Source: Verrucomicrobiaceae bacterium UBA1938
GTDB taxonomy: Bacteria > Verrucomicrobiota > Verrucomicrobiia > Verrucomicrobiales > Verrucomicrobiaceae
Direction of reading: 5' to 3'
Length of the DNA: 64,000 bases
NCBI GenBank assembly: GCA_002336895.1
Contig: DDFC01000007.1
Location: forward strand, 1 to 64,000
Within the stretch, counting starts at the first letter, position 1. The number at the start of each line of letters is the position of its first letter. The notes under the pieces were generated by a model. That model was not told the origin of the DNA. It did not search any database and saw only the letters and a list, made by a program, of their open reading frames with translations. Made by a program: the position numbers and the translations under genes. This document shows positions 1 through 9,145 of this stretch, piece after piece.

Positions 1-71
1 TGTCATCACTTCTGAGGCAACGATCTCTCTTCCCCCACCCTTCCCGGGTGTCATTTACTTTTGAGGCAACA
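1..71. repeat. Two direct copies of a ~21-bp motif
   Basis: The motif TGTCATCACTTCTGAGGCAA at 1-20 recurs at 50-70 with two substitutions and a one-base insertion (TGTCATTTACTTTTGAGGCAA). The copies are 49 bp apart in the same orientation. Terminal direct repeats beginning TGT are known at the ends of some IS21-type elements, but no transposase is visible here, so the role is unknown. The rest of 72-230 shows no gene I can support. Confidence 0.5.
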
Positions 72-230
72 AGAGAGCCTGCCACAAAGCATCGCAGGTG
101 ACACGAACCTTGAAGTAATACCCCTCCTTGTTTTCACCGACGCACGGCCTGCTCTGCCTTCATGAGCCGCCATTGGCAAAACGGCAGGCGGCCTCAAAAA
201 TCAGGCATGGACAGCGAGAGCCTGAAATGA

Positions 231-260
231 AACAAGCGCGGACTTTCGTCCGCGCTTGGA
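231..260 (-). terminator. Terminator hairpin after carB
   Basis: A perfect 10-bp stem AAGCGCGGAC/GTCCGCGCTT (234-243 and 248-257) with a 4-base loop lies 30 bp beyond the carB stop. On the minus strand it is followed by the T-rich run GTTTCATTTC. It fits a rho-independent terminator with a modest U tract. Confidence 0.65.
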
Positions 261-287
261 TGGGCACTCATGCCAGAACCGGCCGGC

Positions 288-3200
288 CTACTTGTGATAT
301 TCCTGCAGCGCACGCACCTGCACATCGCTTTGCTGCAGTGACTTGATGGCACGCAGGGCGGCATCGGCGCCACGCAGGGTGGTCATGATGGGGATGCGGT
401 TCTGCATGGCGGCGGTTCGGATCTTCACTTCGTCCTCGCGGGGGTTCTTGCCGCTCGGCGTGTTAATGACGAGGGCCATGTCCTTGTTTTTCATCAGGTC
501 GATGACGTTCGGACGCTGGCCAGAGGCGAGTTTCGGAAGGATGTGGACCTCGATACCAGCTTCCTTGATCACGCCGCCGGTGCCGCTGGTGGCGTAGATG
601 GTGAAGCCGAGGTCGGCGTAGCCTTTGGCGATACGAACCACGTTCGGGCGGTCGGCTTCCTTGACGCTGATGAAGACATTGCCTTTCGTCGGAAGGGTGC
701 CACCGGCAGCCATCTGGCTCTTGGCGAAGGCGAGACCGAGATCGGCATCGATGCCCATGACTTCGCCGGTGCTCTTCATTTCCGGGCCGAGGATGATGTC
801 CACGCCAGTGAACTTGCTGAAGGGGAAGACGGCCTCCTTGACGCTGTGGTGGGAGGGGATGACCTCTTCAGTGAAGCCGAGCTCCTTGAGCGTCTTGCCG
901 GCCATGATCTTGGCGGCCAGCTTTGGCAGCGGCACGCCGATGGCCTTGCTGACGAAGGGCGCGGTGCGGGAGGCACGGGGATTGACTTCGATGACGTAGA
1001 GGTCGTCTCCCTTCACGGCGAGCTGCATGTTCATGAGTCCGCGCACGTTGAGGGCCTTGGCCAGCTTCTTGGCGGCATCGCGGATGCGGTCCTGCATCTC
1101 CTTGCTGAGGGAGAAAGGCGGGATGACGCAGGCGCTGTCGCCAGAGTGGATGCCGGCCTCTTCGATGTGCTCCATGATGGCACCGATGACGGTGGTCTCG
1201 CCATCGCTGATGCAGTCCACGTCCACTTCGGTGGCGTCTTCCAGGAAGCGGTCCACCAGCACGGGGCGGTCAGGCGTGGCCTCCACGGCGTTCTTCATGT
1301 AGTGGGTCAGTTCAGCATCGCTATAGACGATCTGCATGGCGCGGCCGCCGAGAACGAAGCTGGGGCGCACGAGGCTGGGGTAGCCGATCTTGGCGGTGAT
1401 GGCCAGGGCCTCCTCCAGGGAGGTGGCCGTGCCGCTGGGAGCCTGGTTCAATTCGAGATCATCCAGCAGCTTGGCGAAGAGCTTGCGGTCTTCCGCCAGC
1501 TCAATGCTCTTGGGCGAGGTGCCGATGATGCGCACGCCGTTTTCTTCGAGGCCCTTGGCGAGGTTCAGCGGCGTCTGGCCACCGAACTGCACGATGACGC
1601 CGAGCACCTGGTCGTTGCGGTTTTCGCGCTCGTAGATGTTGAGCACGTCTTCCAGCGTGAGGGGCTCAAAGTAGAGCTTGTCGGAGGTGTCGTAGTCTGT
1701 GGAGACGGTCTCGGGATTCGAGTTCACCATGATGGTCTCATACCCCAGCTCACGCAGGGCGAAGGAGGCGTGCACGCAGCAGTAGTCGAACTCAATGCCC
1801 TGGCCGATGCGGTTTGGGCCGCCGCCGAGAATCATGACCTTCTTCTTGTCATTGTCCCGCACTTCGTCCTCGATGCCGTAGGTGCTGTAGTAGTAGGGCG
1901 TGTAGGCTTCGAACTCTGCCGCGCAGGTATCCACAAGGCGGTAGGTGGGGGTGCTGCCGTATTTTTTACGACCAGCGCGGATGTAGCTCTCCTGGACGCC
2001 AAAGGCCCTCGCGATCTGCTTGTCAGAGAAGCCCTTGCGCTTCCAGTTGCGCATGGCGTCGCTGAGCACTTGAGCTTTGCGTTCTTCAGTCCGCTCGGCT
2101 TCAGGTATAGCATTGATGAGCGACTCACCGGACTGACTCGCGATGGCCAGGCTCTCCTTCACAATCTCCTCAATCTGCCGCAGGAACCAGCGGTCGATCT
2201 TCGTCAGATCAAACACGCGGTCCACACTCCAGCCTTTGGCAAAAGCCTGGCCGAGGAAGAAGATGCGCTCGGCATTTGGCACGGTGAGCTTCGAGGTCAG
2301 CGTCTCGTCATCCACTTCCTTGTCAGCACCATCTCCGATGAGGCCGAAGCGCTTGATCTCCAGGCTGCGCAGGGCCTTCTGCAGGGATTCCTTGAACGTG
2401 CGGCCGATGGCCATGGCCTCGCCCACGGACTTCATCTGCGTGGTCAGCGTCTCGTCAGCACCCGGGAACTTCTCAAACGTGAAGCGCGGCACCTTGGTGA
2501 CGACGTAGTCGATGGACGGCTCAAAGCTCGCGGGGGTCTCGCGTGTGATGTCGTTCTTCAACTCGTCCAGCGTGTAGCCCACGGCCAGCTTGGCGGCGAT
2601 CTTCGCAATCGGGAAGCCGGTGGCCTTGGAGGCCAGCGCGGAGCTGCGGCTCACACGCGGATTCATCTCAATGACGATCATGCGGCCGGTGTCCGGATGA
2701 ATGGCGAACTGGATGTTCGACCCGCCCGTCTCCACCCCGATCTCGCGGATGCAGGCAAAGGAAGCATCGCGCATGATCTGGTACTCGCGGTCCGTCAGCG
2801 TCTGGATCGGTGCCACGGTGATGGAATCCCCCGTGTGCACGCCCATGGGGTCGAGGTTTTCGATGGAGCAGATGATCACGCAATTGTCCGCGCGGTCACG
2901 CATCACTTCCATTTCGAATTCCTTCCAGCCGAGCAGGGACTCCTCGATGAGAACTTCGCTCACAGGAGAAAGGTCCAGACCGCGGGCGGTGATGGTCTCA
3001 AACTCCTCGCGGTTGTAGGCGATGCCGCCGCCGGTGCCGCCCAGGGTGTAGGCGGGGCGGATGATGAGCGGCAGGGTGCCGATCTCCTCGGCGATCTTGC
3101 GCGCCTCCTCGATGGTATGAGCCACGCCGGACTGCGGCAGGTCCAGGCCGATCTTGAGCATGGCGTTCTTGAAGAGGAGGCGGTCCTCCCCTTTCTCGAT

Positions 3201-3566
3201 GGCGTCCGGCTTGGCGCCGATCATGCGCACGCCGTGCTTTTCCAGCGTTCCTGCGCGGTGCAGAGCCATGGCGCAGTTCAGCGCGGTCTGGCCGCCCAGC
3301 GTGGGCAGCAGCACGTCCGGCTTTTCCTTGATGATGATCTTTTCCACGATCTCCGGGGTGATCGGCTCCACGTAGGTGCGGAAGGCGAACTCCGGATCCG
3401 TCATGATGGTGGCGGGGTTGGAGTTGATGAGCACCACCTGATATCCCTCCTCGCGCAGGGCCTTGCAGGCCTGGACGCCGGAGTAGTCAAATTCACAGCC
3501 CTGGCCGATGACGATGGGGCCGGAACCGATGACGAGGATGCGTTTGATGGAGGTGTCTTTGGGCAT
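288..3566 (-). CDS. carB: Carbamoyl-phosphate synthase large subunit
   Basis: Makes carbamoyl phosphate from bicarbonate, ammonia (delivered by CarA) and two ATP, for arginine and pyrimidine synthesis; cytoplasmic. The 1092-residue length is typical of the family. The internal duplication is visible: the N-half motif ILVIGSGPIVIGQGCEFDYS at about residues 10-29 is echoed by VMILGGGPNRIGQGIEFDYC near residue 580, each opening a pre-ATP-grasp/ATP-grasp unit. The C-terminal ~130 residues match the MGS-like allosteric domain. The start MPKDTSIKRILVIG matches the family N-terminus. carA is not adjacent, so the gene appears to be transcribed alone. A long open frame on the opposite strand is a codon-bias shadow. 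Confidence 0.98.
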   Translation of the reverse strand: MPKDTSIKRILVIGSGPIVIGQGCEFDYSGVQACKALREEGYQVVLINSNPATIMTDPEFAFRTYVEPITPEIVEKIIIKEKPDVLLPTLGGQTALNCAMALHRAGTLEKHGVRMIGAKPDAIEKGEDRLLFKNAMLKIGLDLPQSGVAHTIEEARKIAEEIGTLPLIIRPAYTLGGTGGGIAYNREEFETITARGLDLSPVSEVLIEESLLGWKEFEMEVMRDRADNCVIICSIENLDPMGVHTGDSITVAPIQTLTDREYQIMRDASFACIREIGVETGGSNIQFAIHPDTGRMIVIEMNPRVSRSSALASKATGFPIAKIAAKLAVGYTLDELKNDITRETPASFEPSIDYVVTKVPRFTFEKFPGADETLTTQMKSVGEAMAIGRTFKESLQKALRSLEIKRFGLIGDGADKEVDDETLTSKLTVPNAERIFFLGQAFAKGWSVDRVFDLTKIDRWFLRQIEEIVKESLAIASQSGESLINAIPEAERTEERKAQVLSDAMRNWKRKGFSDKQIARAFGVQESYIRAGRKKYGSTPTYRLVDTCAAEFEAYTPYYYSTYGIEDEVRDNDKKKVMILGGGPNRIGQGIEFDYCCVHASFALRELGYETIMVNSNPETVSTDYDTSDKLYFEPLTLEDVLNIYERENRNDQVLGVIVQFGGQTPLNLAKGLEENGVRIIGTSPKSIELAEDRKLFAKLLDDLELNQAPSGTATSLEEALAITAKIGYPSLVRPSFVLGGRAMQIVYSDAELTHYMKNAVEATPDRPVLVDRFLEDATEVDVDCISDGETTVIGAIMEHIEEAGIHSGDSACVIPPFSLSKEMQDRIRDAAKKLAKALNVRGLMNMQLAVKGDDLYVIEVNPRASRTAPFVSKAIGVPLPKLAAKIMAGKTLKELGFTEEVIPSHHSVKEAVFPFSKFTGVDIILGPEMKSTGEVMGIDADLGLAFAKSQMAAGGTLPTKGNVFISVKEADRPNVVRIAKGYADLGFTIYATSGTGGVIKEAGIEVHILPKLASGQRPNVIDLMKNKDMALVINTPSGKNPREDEVKIRTAAMQNRIPIMTTLRGADAALRAIKSLQQSDVQVRALQEYHK

Positions 3567-3806
3567 GGAAGGAGGAGGCGCGGCGCGCGAATGGGGGAAG
3601 ATGAGTCTTCGGTGGGGTGAAAGCGTATGATCTGGGCGCTTTCAGGGGCCGCGAGGAGGTGCGGGACTTCATTTACAGGCTGGCAGCCTGCTCACGGGTG
3701 GCCGGAAAGCGCGGCATCTTGCACAGTCGATGCGGTGCGTCAAACGCGGGGGTGGAAAAGACGTGAAATAGACGCCCTGAATCAGCGTTTTTCCGCCCCG
3801 CAGGGC
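3567..3806. other. Intergenic stretch, no gene seen
   Basis: This 240-bp gap separates two minus-strand genes. I see no conserved coding frame and no convincing terminator. It should hold the carB promoter, but no clear -35/-10 pair can be singled out. Confidence 0.4.
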
Positions 3807-5141
3807 TCAATCCACGGAAATTTTGACCCCAATGGCCTTGTACGCCTCAGTCATTTCCTTGGCGATTTGTGAATAACCCCGTCCGTCCATCAGCAGCTCC
3901 ATGTGCTTGAAAGGCGCGGTGTCAGATTTCATGTCCGGCGGCGGAAAGCTGGTGGGGTAGCTGAAGCGGCCGTCAGGGAAGTGCTTCACACGTGGGTCTT
4001 TGAAAAAGGCGCGCAGGGCCTCGGTCTCCCCATAGACGGCGTCCATGAACTTGATGAAACGGGTGCCTTTTTTGTCGCCGTCGAGGTGGCAGAAGAAATA
4101 CACCGCCAGCACGGAGCGGAAGTAGAGCTCACCCATCTTCTTGTTGGAGACGTTTGTGATGCCGGACCAGGTGGAGCGGTTCATCGTCAGGTGCGTCTCC
4201 AGATTGCCGATCTCCACGGCATAGCCGCGCTTTTGCATCTCCTGGATATGGTCCTTGAGCCCCTTCTGGTGCGCTTCCGCGCGGAACTTCCCCGCATTGT
4301 AGGGCAGCATCTCGGTGTACTCCGCCGTGCCTTCGATGACCCACACGGGGAGGAAGGTGAGGTAGGAGTCCATGACCTGATGCGTGATCTCATGGATCAG
4401 GGTGCCGCCATCGTAGTTCTGGTCTTTGGCATAAGTCTTCCCCAGCAGCTTCAGGCCGATGCTGGGGAAGGGCACGCGGAAGACCTTGTCCCCGCTCATG
4501 TACACACCACCGGAGTTTTCCGGGCCACCGGCATCGATGTAATCCTTTCGCGTTTCATAGAGCGCAGCCTGATAGCGCTCAAAGCCCTCCGCCGGGCGGC
4601 AGACCACCCCCCAGGGCAGTGAGGAGACGAGTGTCTTGGTGGCCTCAAAGGTGCGCGCCACCTCCTTCATCACACTGCCCGCCAGCTTGGCCTGGGAGGT
4701 GAACTCAAAACCCTCTGAGCGGTAAACGCACTTCCGAGCCGGCACATTTTCCTCCACAATCTGGATCTCAATGGACTTGGGAGGCACCACCACGTTTTCC
4801 GGCCAGGTGCGCTTTTCAGCAGGCAGGCGCTCCATGGCCGAGGCGCTGACCTCAGGTGCGGCCCCCTGGGCTGTGGCAGGGGCCGGAACGGGCGTGCCGG
4901 CCGCAGACTGACCCTTCACAAAAGCCTGATCCTCAGCACTCAAACGCCCCAGAGGTACCTGATGCTCCTTGCCATCGGCCATCCTTAGGGTGACGCTGTC
5001 CGCCGTGGCGCTGACAAACGCAGCCTGAATGATCCGGCCCTGCGCGTCCTTCCATGGTCGGACTGCGGCCTCCTGAGCAAAGGCACTAAGCGGAAAAACG
5101 AGAGCTGCCACAATGAAGAGGCTGCGGTTGGCGGGCTTCAT
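3807..5141 (-). CDS. Secreted SHD1-domain protein with HExxH metallopeptidase-like core
   Basis: The 444-residue protein starts with a signal peptide (about residues 1-22, ending AFAQ). An SHD1-type beta domain follows (about 26-77: WKDAQGRIIQAAFVSA...VPLGRLSAEDQAFV), a module frequent in Planctomycetes and Verrucomicrobia. A Pro/Ala linker (80-100) leads to a large C-terminal region. There H250-E251-x-x-H254 (GGTLIHEITHQVMD), followed by E270 and E274 in WVIEGTAEYTEM, resembles a gluzincin zinc site. Residues and spacing suggest an active zinc peptidase, but no named family is certain. It is monocistronic, divergent from the glycosyltransferase, and acts outside the cytoplasmic membrane. Confidence 0.75.
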   Translation of the reverse strand: MKPANRSLFIVAALVFPLSAFAQEAAVRPWKDAQGRIIQAAFVSATADSVTLRMADGKEHQVPLGRLSAEDQAFVKGQSAAGTPVPAPATAQGAAPEVSASAMERLPAEKRTWPENVVVPPKSIEIQIVEENVPARKCVYRSEGFEFTSQAKLAGSVMKEVARTFEATKTLVSSLPWGVVCRPAEGFERYQAALYETRKDYIDAGGPENSGGVYMSGDKVFRVPFPSIGLKLLGKTYAKDQNYDGGTLIHEITHQVMDSYLTFLPVWVIEGTAEYTEMLPYNAGKFRAEAHQKGLKDHIQEMQKRGYAVEIGNLETHLTMNRSTWSGITNVSNKKMGELYFRSVLAVYFFCHLDGDKKGTRFIKFMDAVYGETEALRAFFKDPRVKHFPDGRFSYPTSFPPPDMKSDTAPFKHMELLMDGRGYSQIAKEMTEAYKAIGVKISVD

Positions 5142-5273
5142 GGTTTATGGGAATATCATGTGGCCTGAAATTAGGCAAGACGGCTCTGCAATCCATGCAA
5201 GAATGCCCCTCGTGGCCCGCGTCCTGCTCCCCATCTGCTTGTGGCGCTGGCTTCCGTGCTCCCCCGCTTCTCG

Positions 5274-6491
5274 ATGGCTCAAGTCCCCCTCAAAACTCCC
5301 CGCGCCCTGCTGCATGTTTTCAACCGCTACCTGTTCAAGGGCGGCGAGGAGTTGATCGTGGACAAGATCCATGCGGATCTTTCCACCCGGCACGATATGA
5401 CCTGGTGCCAGTTTGACAGTGCTGAGTGGACGGGGGAAAACGCCCCATCCAAGCTCCAGCAGGCACGGCGGCTGATTTACAACAAGGATGCACGCCAGCG
5501 TTTTGAGTCAGCCCTGGATGCCAGCGGCGCAGGGGCGGCGGTTTTTCACAACATCCACCCCGTGGGCTCTCCGGCCCTCTACCATGCCGCCAGGAGAAAC
5601 CGCCTGCCGGTGGTGCAGTTTCTGCACAATTTCCGCCCGTTCTCCGTCGGCGGCACGCTGCTGGTGAATGGCAAACTGACTCCGGATGCCCTCTACGGCG
5701 GCTACTGGAAGGAGGTCTGCGCTGGAGCCTGGCAGGACTCTGTGGTCAAGAGCGCCCTCTTTGCCCTGATGCTGAAGTGGCTGCACCTGAGCGGCTGGCT
5801 GAAAAGCGTGAAGGCGTGGATCGCCGTCTCGGATTTTATGCGGGACAAGCTGGTGTCATCCGGCGCACTGCCTGAGGCCCGAGTACACACCCTGCGCCAC
5901 TCCTGGAACGCCCTGCCTCAGACGCCGGTGGTGGAAGACGCAGACTACTACCTTTTCATGGGTCGGCTGGCAGAAACCAAAGGCGTGATCCCGCTGCTGG
6001 ACGCCTGGGATGAACTGCACCGCCAGCTGGGCAAAAACACGCCGCTGCTCCATATCGCCGGAGAAGGCCCGCTGAACGCCGCCGTGCAGCAGCGGCTGCG
6101 CACGAATCCCTACATCGGTCAGCTCGGCCACATCGGCGGAGAGACCAAGCGCGAGTCCCTGCGCCGCTGCCGTGCGGTCATCGTGCCCTCCACCTGGTGG
6201 GAGCCGCTCGGGCTGGTGGTCTATGAGGCCTACGATTATCTCAAGCCCGTGCTCGCCGCCAGATCTGGAGGTCTGGGCGAGATCGTGCAACACGGCATCA
6301 CCGGCCTGCAGCATGAGCCTGGAAACGTCAGCGCGCTCGTTCAGGGTGTGCTGGCCATGGAGGCCACGCCGCCAGAAGCACGTCTGGCCCTAGGCACTGC
6401 GGGCCGTGAATGGCTCCTGCGCGAAACGAACACGGAAGTGTGGCTGCAGCGCTTTGAAGAGATCCTCGCAAACGCTGTGACTACTGCATGA
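5274..6491 (+). CDS. GT4-type glycosyltransferase
   Basis: A GT-B fold glycosyltransferase of family 4 that transfers a sugar from a nucleotide-sugar donor; the acceptor is unknown. The C-terminal half has the family signatures YYLFMGRLAETKGVIPLLDA, LLHIAGEGPL and the donor-site loop VIVPSTWWEPLGLVVYEAYD followed by PVLAARSGGLGEIV, with the E-x7-E motif. The N-terminal half holds HNIHPVGSPALYHAARRN. I prefer the ATG at 5274 (MAQVPLKTPRALLHVF) over an in-frame ATG 33 bp upstream because homologous sequence begins near RALLHVFNRY. It is not in a polysaccharide cluster. Its 3' end overlaps the convergent L,D-transpeptidase gene by 11 bp. Confidence 0.88.
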   Translation: MAQVPLKTPRALLHVFNRYLFKGGEELIVDKIHADLSTRHDMTWCQFDSAEWTGENAPSKLQQARRLIYNKDARQRFESALDASGAGAAVFHNIHPVGSPALYHAARRNRLPVVQFLHNFRPFSVGGTLLVNGKLTPDALYGGYWKEVCAGAWQDSVVKSALFALMLKWLHLSGWLKSVKAWIAVSDFMRDKLVSSGALPEARVHTLRHSWNALPQTPVVEDADYYLFMGRLAETKGVIPLLDAWDELHRQLGKNTPLLHIAGEGPLNAAVQQRLRTNPYIGQLGHIGGETKRESLRRCRAVIVPSTWWEPLGLVVYEAYDYLKPVLAARSGGLGEIVQHGITGLQHEPGNVSALVQGVLAMEATPPEARLALGTAGREWLLRETNTEVWLQRFEEILANAVTTA

Positions 6492-7089
6492 TCGTCACCC
6501 GGGTGCCAACCGGGGCATTCTGGAAGATCGTCTCCGCCATGCTGTAAGGCAGGCGAATGCAGCCATGGGAGGCGGGAGAGCCGGGATTCGGAATCGCACC
6601 TGCATGCAGACCCACCCCGTACCCGGTGATGCGCATCCAATACGGCATCTTGGCACCCACGAAATGGCCTCCAGAGGGCACGCGGGAAACTCCGGCGGTG
6701 GCATTGCTGTTCACCACATCGCCATTGCGGTCCACGATCATGCCGTAGCGGTTGGAGCGCTTGTCCACGATCTTTTCCATGATGTGGAAGGTGCCCGTGG
6801 GCGAGGCAAACCCACTGCGCCCGGAGGCGACATAGGTCCAGCCAACGCTTTCGCCGCCTTTAAAGAGATAGGCCTTCTGCTCGCTGAGGTCGATGTTCAC
6901 ACTCATCGGGCCGGGCTTGCCACCGCCATTCCACACATAGAGCACGGGCTGCGAAGCAAAAGGCGGCATGATCGTCATGGGACGACGAACCACCTCCGTG
7001 CGTGATGAAAACAACGGAAACTCCGGCAACGAGCACTGGCTCAGAAGCAGGGTTCCTAAAGTAGCGATGAAAAGGCGTGCAGCTCTCAT
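6481..7089 (-). CDS. L,D-transpeptidase (YkuD) lipoprotein
   Basis: A predicted envelope enzyme forming 3-3 peptidoglycan cross-links or anchoring proteins to the wall. Starting at MRAARLFIATLGTLLLSQCS gives a lipoprotein signal with lipobox LLSQC; the longer in-frame start has no signal character. The YkuD domain spans roughly the last 130 residues: it begins VNIDLSEQKAYLFKGG, passes SPTGTFHI and ends in the catalytic motif HAGAIPNPGSPASHGCIRLP, with catalytic Cys and the preceding His present. About 200 residues, a single-domain form. It is convergent with the glycosyltransferase, with overlapping 3' ends. Confidence 0.9.
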   Translation of the reverse strand: MRAARLFIATLGTLLLSQCSLPEFPLFSSRTEVVRRPMTIMPPFASQPVLYVWNGGGKPGPMSVNIDLSEQKAYLFKGGESVGWTYVASGRSGFASPTGTFHIMEKIVDKRSNRYGMIVDRNGDVVNSNATAGVSRVPSGGHFVGAKMPYWMRITGYGVGLHAGAIPNPGSPASHGCIRLPYSMAETIFQNAPVGTRVTIMQ

Positions 7090-7162
7090 AACTGGCGGGA
7101 TTGTAGGAGCAATTTTCACGCCCGCGCAACCCTCTGCCGGAAGAGGAATCAACTTTTACATT

Positions 7163-8353
7163 TCACTGGTTTCGCTGATTCCAGTAAATCTTGATATTCT
7201 TGCTGCGACGACCAGCCGCGATGACCTCAAGATCACGATCCCCATCAAGATCGGCACAAACAGCATCTTCACAAGCCATGCCACCGTCATCAATCATGGC
7301 CTCATTCCAGCCGCTGCCATCCTCTTTGGTGGTCCAGAACAGCTTCACTGCCACCTTGCCGATCTTTTGCTGCGCACGCCAGCCCACCACGATCTGGCGG
7401 TTGTTCAGCCCGAGCAAATCATGCGTTGCGATGGCGTGGCCATCCACGAGTTCCTGGCTCAGCACGCGCCGCTCCCAGATGCCGTTTTTGGGACCTTCAG
7501 GCTTCGGGGTGTAGATGACGAGCTTGTCACCATGCATGGGCTCAATGGTGGTGACATAGGGCTGCCCGCCTGAAAAGGCGCCATAGCGCACCTCCCCTGC
7601 CCCCAGCAGCTCGGTGGAGTCCTTGGGGTGCTGAGCGATCCAGTGCTCCTTCCAGCCATTGTCAGTCTGATCCAGACGCACCACGCCCTCGCGCCCGCAG
7701 AGCAGCAGGCTTTCAGCCTCGGTGCCTGGAGCGGGGATGATGTCGAGATTGTGCGCCTTGTGCATCGTGCCCTGCACGAGGCTGGTGTTCCACTCCTTGT
7801 GCGGATCATCCGGCATGTGGTAGGCCAGCACGCGCACACCCGCCCCTTCGCCATTCTTGTCATTGCCCCGGCCATGCAGCGGCACCACCACCAGGTCATA
7901 GCGCCCGCCGCGGTTGCGCACCCACTTCATGCGGTGCGTCGTGGGCTCGTGTGTCAGTTTCACCGGCTCCCACTTCTGGGTACGATCGGCCGGTGGGATG
8001 AGATAAAACACCGCGCCGCTGCCTGTGGTGTCTCCCGGATTCCACTCCGCCCCCACGGCGATCTCGCATTTGCCATCGCCGTTGATGTCACGCGCTGCGA
8101 TGCACACATGATCCTTCTCCGTCAGCTTTTCGGCGATGACGTGCTTGGTCCAGGTGGGGTTCTCATACCAGACGATCACATGGCTGTCCGCCAGCAGGAT
8201 GTCCGTGCGCTGATCCCCGTTCACATCCGCCACGGCCAGTCCATAGCCGACGCCCACCGCATCATCGATCTGCTGTTCTTTGAAGCTCGGGGTCTGTGCG
8301 GCTGCCAGGGAGGCAATGCCCAAGCAGAGGGCAAGGAGGGATTTTTTCGTCAT
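7163..8353 (-). CDS. Secreted FG-GAP/VCBS-repeat protein
   Basis: A 396-residue exported protein with signal peptide MTKKSLLALCLGIASLAAAQ. It carries calcium-binding FG-GAP loops of the DxNxDxxxD type: DVNGDQRTDI near residue 43, DINGDGKCEI near 93 and DLDGDRDLEV near the C-terminus. This predicts a beta-propeller. Such proteins are abundant in Verrucomicrobia and Planctomycetes, and their ligand is usually unknown. No catalytic domain is visible. It probably acts in the periplasm or outside the cell. The gene stands alone between the L,D-transpeptidase and another secreted protein on the same strand. Confidence 0.82.
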   Translation of the reverse strand: MTKKSLLALCLGIASLAAAQTPSFKEQQIDDAVGVGYGLAVADVNGDQRTDILLADSHVIVWYENPTWTKHVIAEKLTEKDHVCIAARDINGDGKCEIAVGAEWNPGDTTGSGAVFYLIPPADRTQKWEPVKLTHEPTTHRMKWVRNRGGRYDLVVVPLHGRGNDKNGEGAGVRVLAYHMPDDPHKEWNTSLVQGTMHKAHNLDIIPAPGTEAESLLLCGREGVVRLDQTDNGWKEHWIAQHPKDSTELLGAGEVRYGAFSGGQPYVTTIEPMHGDKLVIYTPKPEGPKNGIWERRVLSQELVDGHAIATHDLLGLNNRQIVVGWRAQQKIGKVAVKLFWTTKEDGSGWNEAMIDDGGMACEDAVCADLDGDRDLEVIAAGRRSKNIKIYWNQRNQ

Positions 8354-8419
8354 ACCCGCAGGTTAGACGGCATGGCCTGCTTCAGGCAAGGCCGAACAAC
8401 AAAACCCCGCTGGCCAGAC

Positions 8420-9085
8420 TCAGCGCATGACTTTCACCGTGTAGGTCACCTCCCCTGGCGCTTTGGGGTTGTCGCTGCCGCTGTGGATTCTTAGCACCAC
8501 GTCCTCACGCGTCGTCTGCACCTGATAGACGAAGGGTTTGTCCTTTGTCCCCGGCGGCACCATTTTGATGATGCTCCCCGGCACCTTGTTTTTGGGACCT
8601 TCCGCCAGCACCAGCCTTGCACGGTCCCCGCGCTCCGTCACCTCCTCATCCGGATTGACCGAGGCAATGTTGCCGTCGCATTTCCACATTCCTGAGACAT
8701 AGCTCAGCACGACTTTGTCTCCCCTGCGCAGTGGCGGCAGCTTGAACCCCTCAGGGGAGGCAGCAGGGATCACAGCCGTCGCCTCCAGCACCTTGACTTC
8801 GGCCCCCAAGGCCAGTTCCGGAGTGGAAGCCATGGCGCTCAGTTTGCTCGTGATGAGCGTGATTTCCGTCTGCGCAGCGCTGGCTTCATCCAGCTTGCCG
8901 TTCTTGGTGTATTGATCTCTGAGCTTCTTGAGTTCGGCGAGATAGGTCTCCGATAGAGGCTTGGTCGTACGAATAACCGCCGCCTGATAGGAGTTGCGAA
9001 GTGTTTGCAGCTCAGGCGGCTCAGCGCCACGGCAAAACTGGCACACGACGAGTGAAAAAGATGCGAGAATAGCTGCCACTTTCAT
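8420..9085 (-). CDS. Secreted hypothetical protein, Verrucomicrobia-type helical domain
   Basis: The start MKVAAILASFSLVVCQFCRGAE gives a signal peptide; the longer in-frame start adds 14 residues without signal features. Residues about 25-75 (LQTLRNSYQAAVIRTTKPLSETYLAELKKLRDQYTKNGKLDEASAAQTEI) form an amphipathic helical pair. The same pattern recurs near the C-terminus of the Ser/Thr kinase at 45324-47189. The remainder is beta-rich and contains LPPLRRGDKVVLSYVSGMWKCDGN. No enzyme motif is seen. Function unknown; periplasmic location inferred. Confidence 0.65.
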   Translation of the reverse strand: MKVAAILASFSLVVCQFCRGAEPPELQTLRNSYQAAVIRTTKPLSETYLAELKKLRDQYTKNGKLDEASAAQTEITLITSKLSAMASTPELALGAEVKVLEATAVIPAASPEGFKLPPLRRGDKVVLSYVSGMWKCDGNIASVNPDEEVTERGDRARLVLAEGPKNKVPGSIIKMVPPGTKDKPFVYQVQTTREDVVLRIHSGSDNPKAPGEVTYTVKVMR

Positions 9086-9145
9086 ACAAGCGCAGCTTAG
9101 GCCACAAACCTCGGAGAATGCAAGCATGCAAAATGCCTCCCCACA

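Noticed and set aside
543..3620. A ~1000-codon open frame opposite carB
   Set aside because: carB is a clear full-length match on the other strand; the opposite frame is a by-product of high-GC codon bias and its product (His/Gly/Asp-rich) resembles nothing.
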